From NCBI GenBank assembly GCA_017856235.1, contig JAFMFH010000003.1, positions 1 through 64,000 of the forward strand: 64,000 nucleotides of DNA, in the 5' to 3' direction. The position numbers and the translations under genes were made by a program. Below, piece after piece: positions 28,171-37,742 of the stretch. Each line of letters begins with the position of its first letter. The first letter of the stretch is position 1. The notes under the pieces are model-generated. The model did not search any database. It saw only the letters and a list, made by a program, of their open reading frames with translations, and had not been told where the DNA came from. The stretch is from Flavobacteriaceae bacterium. Its GTDB lineage: Bacteria; Bacteroidota; Bacteroidia; Flavobacteriales; Flavobacteriaceae.

Positions 28171-29487
28171 ATGAACTTTCAAGAAAAATTATTGGACTCC
28201 TTTATTGCTTTTGAACAAGATATTGATTTGCTAAATCCAATTCACAAATACAGAAAGGATGCATTAAAAAGATTTGAAGATTTAGGCTTTCCTTCAAAAA
28301 AGGATGAATCTTGGAAGTATACCTCTCTTAAACCTTTAGTTCAAAAGGACTATAATTTATATCCAAAATCTAATATTCATATTGAATTAAAAGATGTTAA
28401 AAAATATTTTCTTAATGATATTGACTCATTTAAAATTGTATTTATAGATGGAGTATACAGTCCATTCCTTTCAAAAACTACTCATGATGGTGTGGATATA
28501 TGTGTTCTTTCAGCTGCATTATCAAAAGACAAATACAAAAAAAGAATTAAGAAATATTTTAACAAAGTAGTACCAAGTTCAGAAAGCTTAGCATCATTAA
28601 ATACTTCTTACACAAAAGAAGGCGCTTATGTTTATATTCCAGAATCTATATCTCCTGAAGATCCAGTTCAAATAATGCATTTTTCAACGGGAAATCAAAA
28701 TTCAATATGGCTACAACCTAGAAATTTAATAATCGCTGACAAAGGATCTAAAGTTGAAATTATTGAAAGACACCAAAGTCTTAAAGATCATTCAGTTGTA
28801 ACAAATAGCCTAACTGAAATTTACGCTGAAAAAAATGCTTTCATAGATTACTACAAGATTCAAAATGACTTGAATACTTCTTGCTTAATTGATAATACTT
28901 TTATCAGTCAAGAGAGAGATAGCAATGTAAGTGTTCATACTTTCTCCTTTGGGGGTAAACTAACAAGAAACAATCTTAATTTTTATCATAAGGGTGAAAA
29001 TATTAATTCAACATTAAAGGGTATTACCATTTTAGAGGAGAATCAACATGTTGATCATAATACACTTGTTTATCACGCACAACCAAATTGTGAAAGTCAT
29101 CAAGATTATAAAGGAATTTTTTCTGATAGGTCTGTAGGAGTATTTAATGGCAAAATTATTGTAGATAAAATTGCTCAAAAAACCAATGCTTTCCAACAGA
29201 ACAATAATATTCTTATAGATAATAAATCAAAAGTAAACACAAAACCTCAACTAGAAATTTTTGCTGATGATGTAAAATGTTCTCATGGTTGTACAGTTGG
29301 ACAGCTTAATAAGGAAGCGCTTTTCTATCTAAAGACAAGAGGAATTCCAGAAAAAGAAGCTAAAGCACTACTTACATATGCTTTTGCAAATAATGTACTT
29401 GAGAGTGTAAAAATTCCTAATCTTAAAAAAAGAATTAATTCGTTAATTGCGAAAAAATTAGGAGTCAATCTAGGATTCGATTTATAA
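28171..29487 (+). CDS. sufD: Fe-S cluster assembly protein SufD
   Basis: From ATG 28171 (MNFQEKLLDSFIAFEQ) the protein has 438 residues; an earlier in-frame ATG at 28156 would overlap sufC by 14 bp. Features are FPSKKDESWKYTSLKPL in the N-terminal domain, the beta-helix core with HTFSFGGKLTRNNLNFYHKG and the C-terminal DDVKCSHGCTVGQL with its conserved His/Cys. SufD pairs with SufB and takes part in iron entry. Its stop overlaps the sufS ATG by one base (TAATG). Confidence 0.96.
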   Translation: MNFQEKLLDSFIAFEQDIDLLNPIHKYRKDALKRFEDLGFPSKKDESWKYTSLKPLVQKDYNLYPKSNIHIELKDVKKYFLNDIDSFKIVFIDGVYSPFLSKTTHDGVDICVLSAALSKDKYKKRIKKYFNKVVPSSESLASLNTSYTKEGAYVYIPESISPEDPVQIMHFSTGNQNSIWLQPRNLIIADKGSKVEIIERHQSLKDHSVVTNSLTEIYAEKNAFIDYYKIQNDLNTSCLIDNTFISQERDSNVSVHTFSFGGKLTRNNLNFYHKGENINSTLKGITILEENQHVDHNTLVYHAQPNCESHQDYKGIFSDRSVGVFNGKIIVDKIAQKTNAFQQNNNILIDNKSKVNTKPQLEIFADDVKCSHGCTVGQLNKEALFYLKTRGIPEKEAKALLTYAFANNVLESVKIPNLKKRINSLIAKKLGVNLGFDL

Positions 29488-30701
29488 TGTTTGATGTTTA
29501 CAAAATAAGAGAAGATTTCCCTATTCTAGGTCGTAAAGTCAATAATACCGATTTAGTTTACTTTGATAATGCTGCAACTTCTCAGACTCCAAATCAGGTT
29601 ATAGATTCGATCTCTAATTATTATAAAAAATATAATTCAAATATTCATAGAGGTCTTCACTCTCTAAGTGCTGAAGCTACTAGCCAATATGAAGAGTCAA
29701 GATCAAAAGTAAGAGAGCACTTTGGTATTTCTCAAAACCATGAAGTCATTTTTACATCAGGAACAACTCATGGTATAAATATTATATCATCTGGACTTCA
29801 AAGCTTTTTAACTAAAAAAGATGAGATTATTGTTTCTGCAATGGAGCATCACTCAAATATTGTCCCATGGCAAATGCTTTGTGAAAAAACGGGTACAAAT
29901 TTAAAAGTTATTCCTATAAATAATGACGGTACGTTAAATATAGAAGAATATAAATCTATGCTAAATCCTAATGTTAAGTTTGTTTTTGTAAATCATGTAT
30001 CTAACACTTTAGGAACAATTAACCCAATTGAACAAATTATAGAATTAGCCCACAAGAATAAATCAAAAGTACTAATTGATGGAGCTCAAGGGGCAGCTCA
30101 TTTAAAGATTAATCTTATGGAATTGAATGTGGACTATTATGTTGCTTCAGCTCATAAACTTTGTGGTCCAACTGGAGTAGGATTTCTTTACGGGAAATCT
30201 GAACTTTTAAAATCGCTTCCTGCTTATCAGGGTGGAGGTGAAATGATTTCAAATGTAACTTTTGAAAAAACTGAATATGCTGATTTACCTCATAAGTTTG
30301 AAGCAGGTACACCCAATATTGCAGGTGTAATTGCTTTTGGAACAGCCCTTGATTATATGAATTCAATTGGATTTGATAATATCGAAAACTATGAAAAAGA
30401 ACTTTTAGAATATGCTACTGAAAAACTAAAAAAGATTGATGGAGTCAAAATATATGGAGATAACAAACAAAAAATTTCAGTTATATCATTTAATATTGGG
30501 AATCATCATCCATCTGATATTGGTTCAATTCTTGATCAGTTTGGAATCGCTGTGAGAACTGGTCAACATTGTACTCAACCAATAATGGATTTCTATAAAA
30601 TACCTGGTACTGTTCGAGCATCTTTTTCATTTTATAATACAAAAAGTGAAATTGATTTATTCATTGACGCTTTATTAAAAGCCTCGAAAATGTTGGGATA
30701 A
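29487..30701 (+). CDS. sufS: Cysteine desulfurase SufS
   Basis: 404-residue PLP enzyme of group II. The PLP lysine is Lys224 in SAHKLCGPTG and the persulfide cysteine is Cys362 in RTGQHCTQP. NAATSQTP and MEHHSNIVPW are also conserved. It removes sulfur from cysteine and hands it to SufE. It starts one base inside the sufD stop codon, and sufE follows after 16 bp. Confidence 0.97.
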   Translation: MFDVYKIREDFPILGRKVNNTDLVYFDNAATSQTPNQVIDSISNYYKKYNSNIHRGLHSLSAEATSQYEESRSKVREHFGISQNHEVIFTSGTTHGINIISSGLQSFLTKKDEIIVSAMEHHSNIVPWQMLCEKTGTNLKVIPINNDGTLNIEEYKSMLNPNVKFVFVNHVSNTLGTINPIEQIIELAHKNKSKVLIDGAQGAAHLKINLMELNVDYYVASAHKLCGPTGVGFLYGKSELLKSLPAYQGGGEMISNVTFEKTEYADLPHKFEAGTPNIAGVIAFGTALDYMNSIGFDNIENYEKELLEYATEKLKKIDGVKIYGDNKQKISVISFNIGNHHPSDIGSILDQFGIAVRTGQHCTQPIMDFYKIPGTVRASFSFYNTKSEIDLFIDALLKASKMLG

Positions 30702-30717
30702 TTCATTATTTTTAAAT

Positions 30718-31140
30718 GTGCAAACAATACAGCAAATACAGAATGAAATTATTGATGAATTTGAATTTTTTGATGATTGGTCTGAAAAATATCAATACTT
30801 AATTGATTTAGGAAAGAATCTTCCCAAATTTGATAATAAGTATAGAATAGACTCAAATCTAATAAAAGGATGTCAAAGTAAGGTATGGATAAATTCATCG
30901 TTTAATAATAACATAGTTATATTTGAAGCGGATAGTGATGCTATTATTTCAAAAGGAATTATTTCTCTTTTAATTAGAGTCTTCTCTGGTCATAAACCAG
31001 AAGATATTTTAGAAGCAAAGATTGACTTCATTGAAAAAATAGGATTACATAACCATCTATCACAAACTAGAGCAAATGGTTTACTAGCTATGATAAAACA
31101 AATTAAAATATATGCTTTAGCATATCAGTCTAAAAAATAG
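30718..31140 (+). CDS. sufE: Sulfur acceptor protein SufE
   Basis: 140 residues, starting with GTG at 30718 (QTIQQIQNEIIDEF); an ATG two bases earlier is in another frame and gives no SufE. The acceptor Cys52 is in LIKGCQSKVW. NHLSQTRANGLLAMI near the end is a family feature. SufE takes persulfide sulfur from SufS and passes it to SufB. It is fifth in the suf operon, with 3 bp to the next start. Confidence 0.95.
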   Translation: MQTIQQIQNEIIDEFEFFDDWSEKYQYLIDLGKNLPKFDNKYRIDSNLIKGCQSKVWINSSFNNNIVIFEADSDAIISKGIISLLIRVFSGHKPEDILEAKIDFIEKIGLHNHLSQTRANGLLAMIKQIKIYALAYQSKK

Positions 31141-31143
31141 AAT

Positions 31144-31470
31144 ATGTCAAATAATAAAATGAATTCACAAGATCTTGGCGAAAAAATTGTAAAAGAATTA
31201 AAATCAATCTTTGACCCTGAAATTCCAGTAGATATATATGAGCTAGGATTAATTTATGATGTTTTTGTAAACGAAGATAATGAAGTAAAAATCCTAATGA
31301 CTTTAACAACTCCAAATTGTCCAGTTGCAGAAACTTTACCCCAAGAAGTTGAAGAGAAGATTAAATCTATTGATGAGGTTAAAACAGCCGAAGTTGAGAT
31401 CACCTTTGATCCACCTTGGACTAAAGATCTAATGAGCGAAGAAGCAAAACTAGAACTAGGATTTTTGTAG
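31144..31470 (+). CDS. SUF-associated DUF59 (MIP18-like) protein
   Basis: 108 residues. The DUF59 signature is visible: IFDPEIPVDIYELGLIYDV, MTLTTPNCPVAETLP with the conserved Cys, and VEITFDPPWTKDLM. Proteins of this family (SufT, PaaD group) help mature Fe-S proteins, although the exact step is unsettled. Location right after sufE in the same operon supports the role. It is 6 bp upstream of the next gene. Confidence 0.92.
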   Translation: MSNNKMNSQDLGEKIVKELKSIFDPEIPVDIYELGLIYDVFVNEDNEVKILMTLTTPNCPVAETLPQEVEEKIKSIDEVKTAEVEITFDPPWTKDLMSEEAKLELGFL

Positions 31471-31476
31471 GAATTA

Positions 31477-32355
31477 ATGAAAAAAAATTTATTCATTTTA
31501 TTTCTTGTTATAAATGTAAATCTTTTTTCACAAGAATCAATAAATAAAGATTCACTCTGGAATACAAGAGGAAATGTTGCCTTTTTATTAAATCAAACTG
31601 GATTTAGTAATTGGGTTGGAGGTGGAACAAATAATTTTTCTGGAACGATAAAGTTTGACTATGAATGGGAATATAGAAATATTGGATGGGATTGGCTAAC
31701 CAACCTAGAATCTGCTTACGGTTTAGCAAAGTTTAAAAATGCTCCATTTGCTAGAAAAATTGATGATAGAATTTTATTACAATCAATTATTGGTAAAGAG
31801 TTTACAAAGAATTTATCATTTTCTGCTTTTTTTAATTTTACATCTCAAATAGGCAGAGGTTACAAATACATAAAAGATTCTGAGAATAATGAAATAAGAG
31901 AACTAACTACTCAAGCCTTATCTCCGGCATATTTTCAATTAGGATCTGGTTTTTTATGGAAAAAAAGTGAAAAATTGTGGCTTAATTATTCCCCAATAGC
32001 ATCAAGATTAATCATGGTTAGTAAAAGGTTTACCGAAAATTTGAGAGATAATCAAAAATATTTTGGTGTTGAAAAAAGCAAGTCTTCAAGATATGAGTTG
32101 GGAGCAAATTTGACATTTCATTCCGAGGGATTACTCTTTGAGAATATAAACTACAAGCAGGATTTAAAGCTTTTCTCAAATTATTTAGAAGATGCCTCAA
32201 ACATTGACCTTGATTATCTTGTTCAAATTGATTTTGATATTAACCCACTGTTATCTACACAATTAATTTTTCAATTAATATATGATGATAATGCAATATC
32301 TAGACTACAGGTTAGAGAAGTATTTGGAGTAGGAGCTCAACTAAAATTAAATTAG
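31477..32355 (+). CDS. DUF3078 protein, predicted outer-membrane barrel
   Basis: 292 residues with a signal peptide ending LFSQES. The segment DSLWNTRGNVAFLLNQTGFSNW with WVGGGTNNFSGT defines DUF3078. Alternating hydrophobic and aromatic residues through the rest and the final strand (VREVFGVGAQLKLN) suggest a small outer-membrane beta-barrel. Function unknown. It regularly follows the suf genes in Flavobacteriia, as here (6 bp gap), but that does not prove a role in Fe-S assembly. Confidence 0.85.
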   Translation: MKKNLFILFLVINVNLFSQESINKDSLWNTRGNVAFLLNQTGFSNWVGGGTNNFSGTIKFDYEWEYRNIGWDWLTNLESAYGLAKFKNAPFARKIDDRILLQSIIGKEFTKNLSFSAFFNFTSQIGRGYKYIKDSENNEIRELTTQALSPAYFQLGSGFLWKKSEKLWLNYSPIASRLIMVSKRFTENLRDNQKYFGVEKSKSSRYELGANLTFHSEGLLFENINYKQDLKLFSNYLEDASNIDLDYLVQIDFDINPLLSTQLIFQLIYDDNAISRLQVREVFGVGAQLKLN

Positions 32356-32356
32356 T

Positions 32357-33655
32357 TTGACTTCTAAACTAAACATTTTAATTATTACTTACTATTGGCC
32401 ACCATCAGGTGGATCAGGTGTTCAGAGATGGATGTATTTTTCAAAGTATTTAAAAGAAATGGGGCATAATCCTATTGTTATTACAGTAGATGAAAAATAC
32501 GCATCATACAATCAAAAGGATTACTCTCTATTAAAAGAAATAGATAATATTGAAACATACAAAACAAAAAGTTTTGATCTTCTAAAACTATACTCATTTA
32601 TAAAATCTGGAAATACAACAAAAAGTATACCTCAATCATATATTCCAAATAAGTCATTCTTTGATAAGTTTACATCATTTTTAAGACTTAATTTCTTCAT
32701 TCCTGATTCAAGAGTTGGCTGGAATCAATATGCATATAATAAAGCTATTAATATAATTAGAAATAAAAACATTGATTGTCTAATAACAACTGGTCCCCCT
32801 CATTCAACTCACTTAATAGGACTAAAAATTCATAATAAATATAAATTCAAATGGATAGTTGACTTAAGAGATCCGTGGACTGAAATATTTTACTTAAAAA
32901 ATAGATTTAGATTTAATTTTTCAAGACAAAAGAACAAAAAACTTGAATCAGAAGTTTTAGAAAATTCTGATGCAATTATTACTACAGTTGGAGAGAAATA
33001 TCATAAAATTTTATCTGATAAAGTGTCTAATAAAGAAAAAATTTTTAAGATTTATAATGGGTTTGATAAATCAGTTTATGAGAAAATTAGTATTGATAAA
33101 ACAAATCATTTTAATATTGTTTTTACAGGTGTTTTATCAAAAAATCATAATTATAAAGTCTTCAGGGATGCAATTGAAGTATTAAGTCCAAAAAAAAATG
33201 GACTTAGGATAAAGTTAATTTTAGCTGGCAAAATTGATGTGGATTTAAAAAATATTTTTTCTAAAAATATTGAAATAGATTACAAAGGATATGTAAATCA
33301 TGAAACAGCAATTAGGTTAATAAAATCATCTCATTTACTTGTTAATTTCATGTATGAAAATACTGAGGAAACAGATATGGTGTCAGGAAAACTTATAGAG
33401 TATATTGCAAGTGGAACACCAATTATTAATTTTTCAAACTCTGGGAAGGAGTCTGAAAATGTTTTAAAGCTTTCAAAAAAGTCATTTAATGCAGATTCTT
33501 CTTCTGAAAAGAAAGTTGTAAAATTTATTACTGATGAATATAATGACTGGATAGCAGGAGATTACAAAAAGAGCGCTGTAGATAACATTGACTATTTATC
33601 AAGAGAGAGTCTAACAAAGAAACTACTTGACATAATTAATAAAATTAACTCTTAG
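32357..33655 (+). CDS. Family 4-type glycosyltransferase
   Basis: 432 residues starting from a TTG at 32357, one base after the DUF3078 stop: TSKLNILIITYYWPPSGGSGVQRWMYFSKYL. This GT-B N-terminal pattern with YYWPPSGGSGVQRW is typical of Bacteroidota GT4 enzymes. VDLRDPW near residue 170 and LIEYIASGTPII near residue 350 (nucleotide-sugar domain) support it. It probably builds surface polysaccharide or a glycolipid; donor and acceptor are unknown. Its 3' end overlaps convergent nadD by 11 bp. Confidence 0.85.
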   Translation: MTSKLNILIITYYWPPSGGSGVQRWMYFSKYLKEMGHNPIVITVDEKYASYNQKDYSLLKEIDNIETYKTKSFDLLKLYSFIKSGNTTKSIPQSYIPNKSFFDKFTSFLRLNFFIPDSRVGWNQYAYNKAINIIRNKNIDCLITTGPPHSTHLIGLKIHNKYKFKWIVDLRDPWTEIFYLKNRFRFNFSRQKNKKLESEVLENSDAIITTVGEKYHKILSDKVSNKEKIFKIYNGFDKSVYEKISIDKTNHFNIVFTGVLSKNHNYKVFRDAIEVLSPKKNGLRIKLILAGKIDVDLKNIFSKNIEIDYKGYVNHETAIRLIKSSHLLVNFMYENTEETDMVSGKLIEYIASGTPIINFSNSGKESENVLKLSKKSFNADSSSEKKVVKFITDEYNDWIAGDYKKSAVDNIDYLSRESLTKKLLDIINKINS

Positions 33656-34217
33656 AATTTAAAAAACTGATTACTTCCTTTGGTACAAGATGATCTATTT
33701 TCTGGTCTTCTTTCAATAGGTATCTAATGTGGCTACTTGAAATTTTAATTTTTGGTGCATCAACTAATTTTATGTTACTATTTTTTAATATTTCATCAGG
33801 AATTTTATGTTCAGTATCTCTAGGGTAAACATAAACTTCAGCAATTTCTATAATTTCTTCATAATCTTTCCATTTATTAAACCCTACTAAGTTATCCTCT
33901 CCAATTAAAAGGATAAGGTTGTTGTATTCATGTCTTTTCTTAAACTCCTTTAATGTGTCAATTGTGAAATTAGGCCTAGACATTTTAAATTCAATATCAG
34001 AAACCTTTACATTTTTGAAGCTTTTAAAAACAGTTTTAGCTAGTTCAAGTCTTTCAATATCATTAATAAAAGCATCCTCAATTTTAAATGGACTTTGAGG
34101 GCTAATCACTACAAGGACTTCATCTAATTCTGGCAGTTCTGAAAAATACTTTGCTAATGTAACATGACCATTATGAATTGGGTTGAAAGTTCCAAGATAC
34201 AAACCTACATTACTCAT
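33645..34217 (-). CDS. nadD: Nicotinate-nucleotide adenylyltransferase
   Basis: 190 residues. The nucleotidyltransferase signature GTFNPIHNGHVTLA near residue 9 and the C-terminal SSHIRYLL (ISSTxxR-like) motif are clear. It makes nicotinate adenine dinucleotide from NaMN and ATP in NAD synthesis. It overlaps the gmk stop by 8 bp (gmk first), so the pair is co-transcribed, and it overlaps the glycosyltransferase gene at the 3' end. Confidence 0.95.
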   Translation of the reverse strand: MSNVGLYLGTFNPIHNGHVTLAKYFSELPELDEVLVVISPQSPFKIEDAFINDIERLELAKTVFKSFKNVKVSDIEFKMSRPNFTIDTLKEFKKRHEYNNLILLIGEDNLVGFNKWKDYEEIIEIAEVYVYPRDTEHKIPDEILKNSNIKLVDAPKIKISSSHIRYLLKEDQKIDHLVPKEVISFLNSKS

Positions 34218-34782
34218 TCTCTATAAATTCATTTACAAGATTTGATGCTATTTTTTTTGATTCTTCAAGGTCATTATTAATTATGATTTTATCAAATTTT
34301 GATGCATAATCTAGCTCTAATTCAGCTTTGTTAATCCTCCTATTAATTTCATCATTTGAAATATCTCCTCTTGAAACTAATCTTTTCTTCAAAGTATCAA
34401 TACTTGGTGGCATAACAAAAATAGATAATGTATTATCAGGATACATTTTTTTAATATTAAAACCTCCTACAACATCAATGTCAAAAAGTGCTATTTCATT
34501 ATTTGCCCATATATTTTCAACTTCAGATTTAAGAGTTCCATAATGAACACCTCCATAAACTTCTTCAAATTCAATAAACTCATTGTTCTCAATTTTTTTT
34601 TTGAACTCGGTATTTGATAAAAAGTGATAATCAAGCCCATCTTTTTCGTTCCCTCTAGGTGATCTGGATGTAGCAGATATTGAAAAATTTGTATTACTAA
34701 ATTGAGATAAAATATGTTTCACAAGCGTAGTTTTTCCTGCTCCTGAAGGAGCTGAAAAAACAATAAGCTTATTTCTATTCAT
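34210..34782 (-). CDS. gmk: Guanylate kinase
   Basis: 190 residues with the P-loop SAPSGAGKTTL at about residue 9, the GMP-binding SATSRSPRGNEKDGLDYHFL and FIEFEEVYGGVHYGTLKSEV. It phosphorylates GMP to GDP in the cytosol. It overlaps nadD by 8 bp, and 41 bp separate it from the DUF1080 gene upstream, so it may also be read from the sugar operon promoter. Confidence 0.96.
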   Translation of the reverse strand: MNRNKLIVFSAPSGAGKTTLVKHILSQFSNTNFSISATSRSPRGNEKDGLDYHFLSNTEFKKKIENNEFIEFEEVYGGVHYGTLKSEVENIWANNEIALFDIDVVGGFNIKKMYPDNTLSIFVMPPSIDTLKKRLVSRGDISNDEINRRINKAELELDYASKFDKIIINNDLEESKKIASNLVNEFIENE

Positions 34783-34823
34783 CTATAGTTTGTTATGAGG
34801 ATAATATTTTGGAATTCTAGATA

Positions 34824-35543
34824 TTAATATAATTTTCTTATTTTGATATTTCTAAACCTTACGTCACTTCCGTGGTCTTGAAGACCAATTTTACCTGATT
34901 TAAAAGCACCAAAAGCTAAAAATTCTTCGTTTGACCCAGCCTTTTTTGTGTAGTACTCTTTATACCTAAACTTAGACTTTGAAACAAGATTATCCCATTC
35001 AGGGCCAGATAGAGGAAATGAAAAAGCAAATTGACCATTTAATTTTACTGTACCTATATTATTCTTATGATCGATTGTTAAAATTAAATGATTCCACTCT
35101 CCGTGGTTCTTTACTTGAAGGGCTTTGTTTTCTGTGCTAACTAAATCATATAAAGATGGACTTTTATGAAGTTTAGTTGAGGTCAAGAAATTTTTATTGT
35201 CTAACACTTGTATTTCGGGGCCAGTCTTAAATGCTTCGTCGAAATCGGGAAGTTCTTGAACACCATAAAATATTCCACTATTCCCACCCTTTGATATGTT
35301 CCATTCAATGGATAGTTCAAAATTTGAATATTCATTATCAGTGACAATGTCCTGTTTGCTATCTCTGTTATTTGTAAAAACAAGTTCACCATTACTAATT
35401 GACCATTGACTACCTATAGACTCACCATTATATTGGTGCCATCCATTAAAAGACTTTCCATCAAATATATATGTCCATTCACTATTTTGAGAAAAACAAA
35501 AACTTGAAATTAATATAAGAGTTGTAATGAATAATTTTTTCAT
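34824..35543 (-). CDS. DUF1080 (3-keto-disaccharide hydrolase family) secreted protein
   Basis: 239 residues with a signal peptide ending CFSQNSEW. The concanavalin-like DUF1080 domain starts YIFDGKSFNGWHQYNG, has FELSIEWNISKGGNSGIFYGV in the middle and ends HDHGS-like QDHGSDVRFRNIKIRKL. The family has members acting on 3-keto-glycosides; others are uncharacterised. It is last of five co-oriented genes beginning at 39892 (2 bp after the TIM-barrel gene). It should act in the periplasm or on the cell surface. Confidence 0.88.
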   Translation of the reverse strand: MKKLFITTLILISSFCFSQNSEWTYIFDGKSFNGWHQYNGESIGSQWSISNGELVFTNNRDSKQDIVTDNEYSNFELSIEWNISKGGNSGIFYGVQELPDFDEAFKTGPEIQVLDNKNFLTSTKLHKSPSLYDLVSTENKALQVKNHGEWNHLILTIDHKNNIGTVKLNGQFAFSFPLSGPEWDNLVSKSKFRYKEYYTKKAGSNEEFLAFGAFKSGKIGLQDHGSDVRFRNIKIRKLY

Positions 35544-35545
35544 GA

Positions 35546-36598
35546 CTATAAACCTAATATATTTTTTAAATCTTCTTCATTAGTATCACCACCAGCAAAA
35601 TCATCAAATTTTTTGTTGGTACAATTTATAATTAAGTCATTTATAAATTTTGAACCTTCTATGGCTCCTTGTTCAGGACTTTTGATACAACATTCCCACT
35701 CCATTACTGCCCAAACATCACATCTGTATTGTGTTAGTTTTGAAAATATGGTTTTAAAATCAATCTGCCCATCTCCCAAAGATCTATATCTACCTGCTCT
35801 ATCAGCCCAATCTAAATATCCACCAAATGCTCCTTTTTTACCTGTTGGATTAAATTCAGCATCTTTAACGTGAAATGATTTTATAAATTCATGATAATGG
35901 TCAATATATGTTATATAGTCAAGTTGTTGAAGAATAAAATGACTTGGGTCATATAGTATGTTTACTCTCTTGTGATTTTTAGTTGCTTTAAGAAATCTTT
36001 CAAAAGTAATTCCATCATGAAGATCTTCTCCAGGATGAATTTCATAACAAACATCGACTCCATTCTCATCAAAAACATCTAGAATTGGAAGCCATCTTTT
36101 TGCAAGCTCTTCAAATCCCATTTCAACTAATCCTTTAGGAGCCTGGGGCCAAGGATGCCAAGTATGCCACAATAATGCACCTGAAAAAGTAGCATGTGCT
36201 TTTAAGCTAAGTCTTCTACTAGCAACTGCTGCCTTTTTCACAGTGTCAATTGCCCACTTGGTTCTTTCTTTTGGATTCTTCTTTAGTTTATCAGGTGCAA
36301 AATTATCAAACATCAGATCATATGAGGGATGAACTGCTACTAATTGACCTTGAAGATGGGTTGATAATTCTGTAATTTCTAATCCATAAGACTTTACCTT
36401 ACCAAGAAGTTCATCACAATAATCTTGACTCTCAGCAGCTTTATCTAAATCAATTAAAAAACTCTCCCATGTTGGTATTTGAATTCCTTTATATCCAAGA
36501 TCAGCAGCCCATTTACACATCCCTTCAAGAGAATTAAACGGAGCTTTTTTATCTACAAACTGAGCTAAAAAAACTGCAGGACCTTTTATTGTTTTCAT
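35546..36598 (-). CDS. Cytosolic TIM-barrel isomerase/epimerase or lyase-like protein
   Basis: 350 residues, xylose-isomerase-like TIM barrel. Predicted metal ligands are visible in order: Glu in CYEIHPGEDLHDG, Asp in LYDPSHF, His in SFHVKDAEF and Glu in VMEWE. No signal peptide (MKTIKGPAVFLAQFV). The group contains sugar isomerases, epimerases and 3-keto-glycoside lyases or hydratases, so the reaction is open. It sits between the dehydrogenase gene (7 bp) and the DUF1080 gene (2 bp), pointing to a step on a keto-sugar. Confidence 0.82.
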   Translation of the reverse strand: MKTIKGPAVFLAQFVDKKAPFNSLEGMCKWAADLGYKGIQIPTWESFLIDLDKAAESQDYCDELLGKVKSYGLEITELSTHLQGQLVAVHPSYDLMFDNFAPDKLKKNPKERTKWAIDTVKKAAVASRRLSLKAHATFSGALLWHTWHPWPQAPKGLVEMGFEELAKRWLPILDVFDENGVDVCYEIHPGEDLHDGITFERFLKATKNHKRVNILYDPSHFILQQLDYITYIDHYHEFIKSFHVKDAEFNPTGKKGAFGGYLDWADRAGRYRSLGDGQIDFKTIFSKLTQYRCDVWAVMEWECCIKSPEQGAIEGSKFINDLIINCTNKKFDDFAGGDTNEEDLKNILGL

Positions 36599-36605
36599 TA
36601 TAAAA

Positions 36606-37742
36606 TCAATTTAATTTTACCCAAATGTTACCTTTTTTATGAGATTCAACAGCTTTCTCAATAAACATCATACCTCTTAAGCCATCATTTAAAGAAGGGT
36701 ATTCACCATCAAATTCTATTGTCCCATTTATCTCTCTAGCAACTCCATTATAAATATTTGCCATTGAATCAAACATTCCTTCAGGGTGACCTGGAGGTAA
36801 TTTAGTTGAAATTTTAGCAAAATTAGAATTGTAATCATGTCCTGGCTTTAATATTTTTAATGGGTCTGACTCACTTAATTGATATAAATAATTTGGGTTT
36901 TGTTGCTCCCATTTTAAGCCTCCCTCTTTGCCATAAATTGCAACGGTAAAATTATTCTCCTCTCCAGTTGCTATTTGACTAGCCCTAATAACACCTTTAA
37001 TTTTATCAGAGAATCTAATTAAAATTGTACCATCTACATCCATAATATTATCATCATAGACGTAGTTTAAATCAGATAGAAGTTCTTTCACTTCCATTCC
37101 TGTTACATATTCTAGCATATCAAATGCATGTGTTCCTATGTCTCCAATACAACAACTAATTCCTGACTTATCAGGTTGAAGTCTCCAGGTTTCAGAACGT
37201 CTTTTGGAATCATGAATGATTGGGTTTATCCAGCCTTGATAATATTGAAGATCAACACGTTGTATATCACCTATTTCTCCAGCCTTAATCATTTCTTTCA
37301 TTTGCCTTATCATTGGATAACCAGTATATGTGTATGTTACGGCAAATGTTAGCTTCTTTGATTTGTATATATTTTCTAAATCTCTGGCTTCTTCATAGGT
37401 AGTTGTCATTGGCTTTTCACAAATGACATTGAAGTTATTTTCTAAAAGCTTTTTAGCCATAGGATAATGAAGAAAATTAGGTGTTAGAATTGATACAACT
37501 TGAATTCTTTCATTTTCGTCAAGTTTTAACTCCTCCTCAATCATCTTTTCATAGTCCTCATATATTCTTTTTTTATTTAATCCTATTTCTTCAGCAAATT
37601 TTAAATTCTCAGAAAAATCTGGATTAAATACACCTCCAATTATTTCATAGTTATCATGCATAGATGATGCAATTCTATGAACTATTCCAATTAGAGAATC
37701 ACCACCACCACCTAAGATTCCTAGTCTAATTTTATTTTTCAA
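36606..37742 (-). CDS. Gfo/Idh/MocA-family NAD(P)-dependent sugar dehydrogenase
   Basis: 378 residues. N-terminal Rossmann fold IRLGILGGGGDSLIGIVHRIA, conserved CEKPMTTTYEEARDLE near residue 110, and the C-terminal domain with GDIGTHAFDMLEYVTG supplying the catalytic His. No signal peptide, so it works in the cytosol. Members oxidise or reduce sugars at C1, C2 or C3. In this operon it could reduce a 3-keto sugar. Its start overlaps the permease gene by 11 bp. Confidence 0.9.
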   Translation of the reverse strand: MKNKIRLGILGGGGDSLIGIVHRIASSMHDNYEIIGGVFNPDFSENLKFAEEIGLNKKRIYEDYEKMIEEELKLDENERIQVVSILTPNFLHYPMAKKLLENNFNVICEKPMTTTYEEARDLENIYKSKKLTFAVTYTYTGYPMIRQMKEMIKAGEIGDIQRVDLQYYQGWINPIIHDSKRRSETWRLQPDKSGISCCIGDIGTHAFDMLEYVTGMEVKELLSDLNYVYDDNIMDVDGTILIRFSDKIKGVIRASQIATGEENNFTVAIYGKEGGLKWEQQNPNYLYQLSESDPLKILKPGHDYNSNFAKISTKLPPGHPEGMFDSMANIYNGVAREINGTIEFDGEYPSLNDGLRGMMFIEKAVESHKKGNIWVKLN

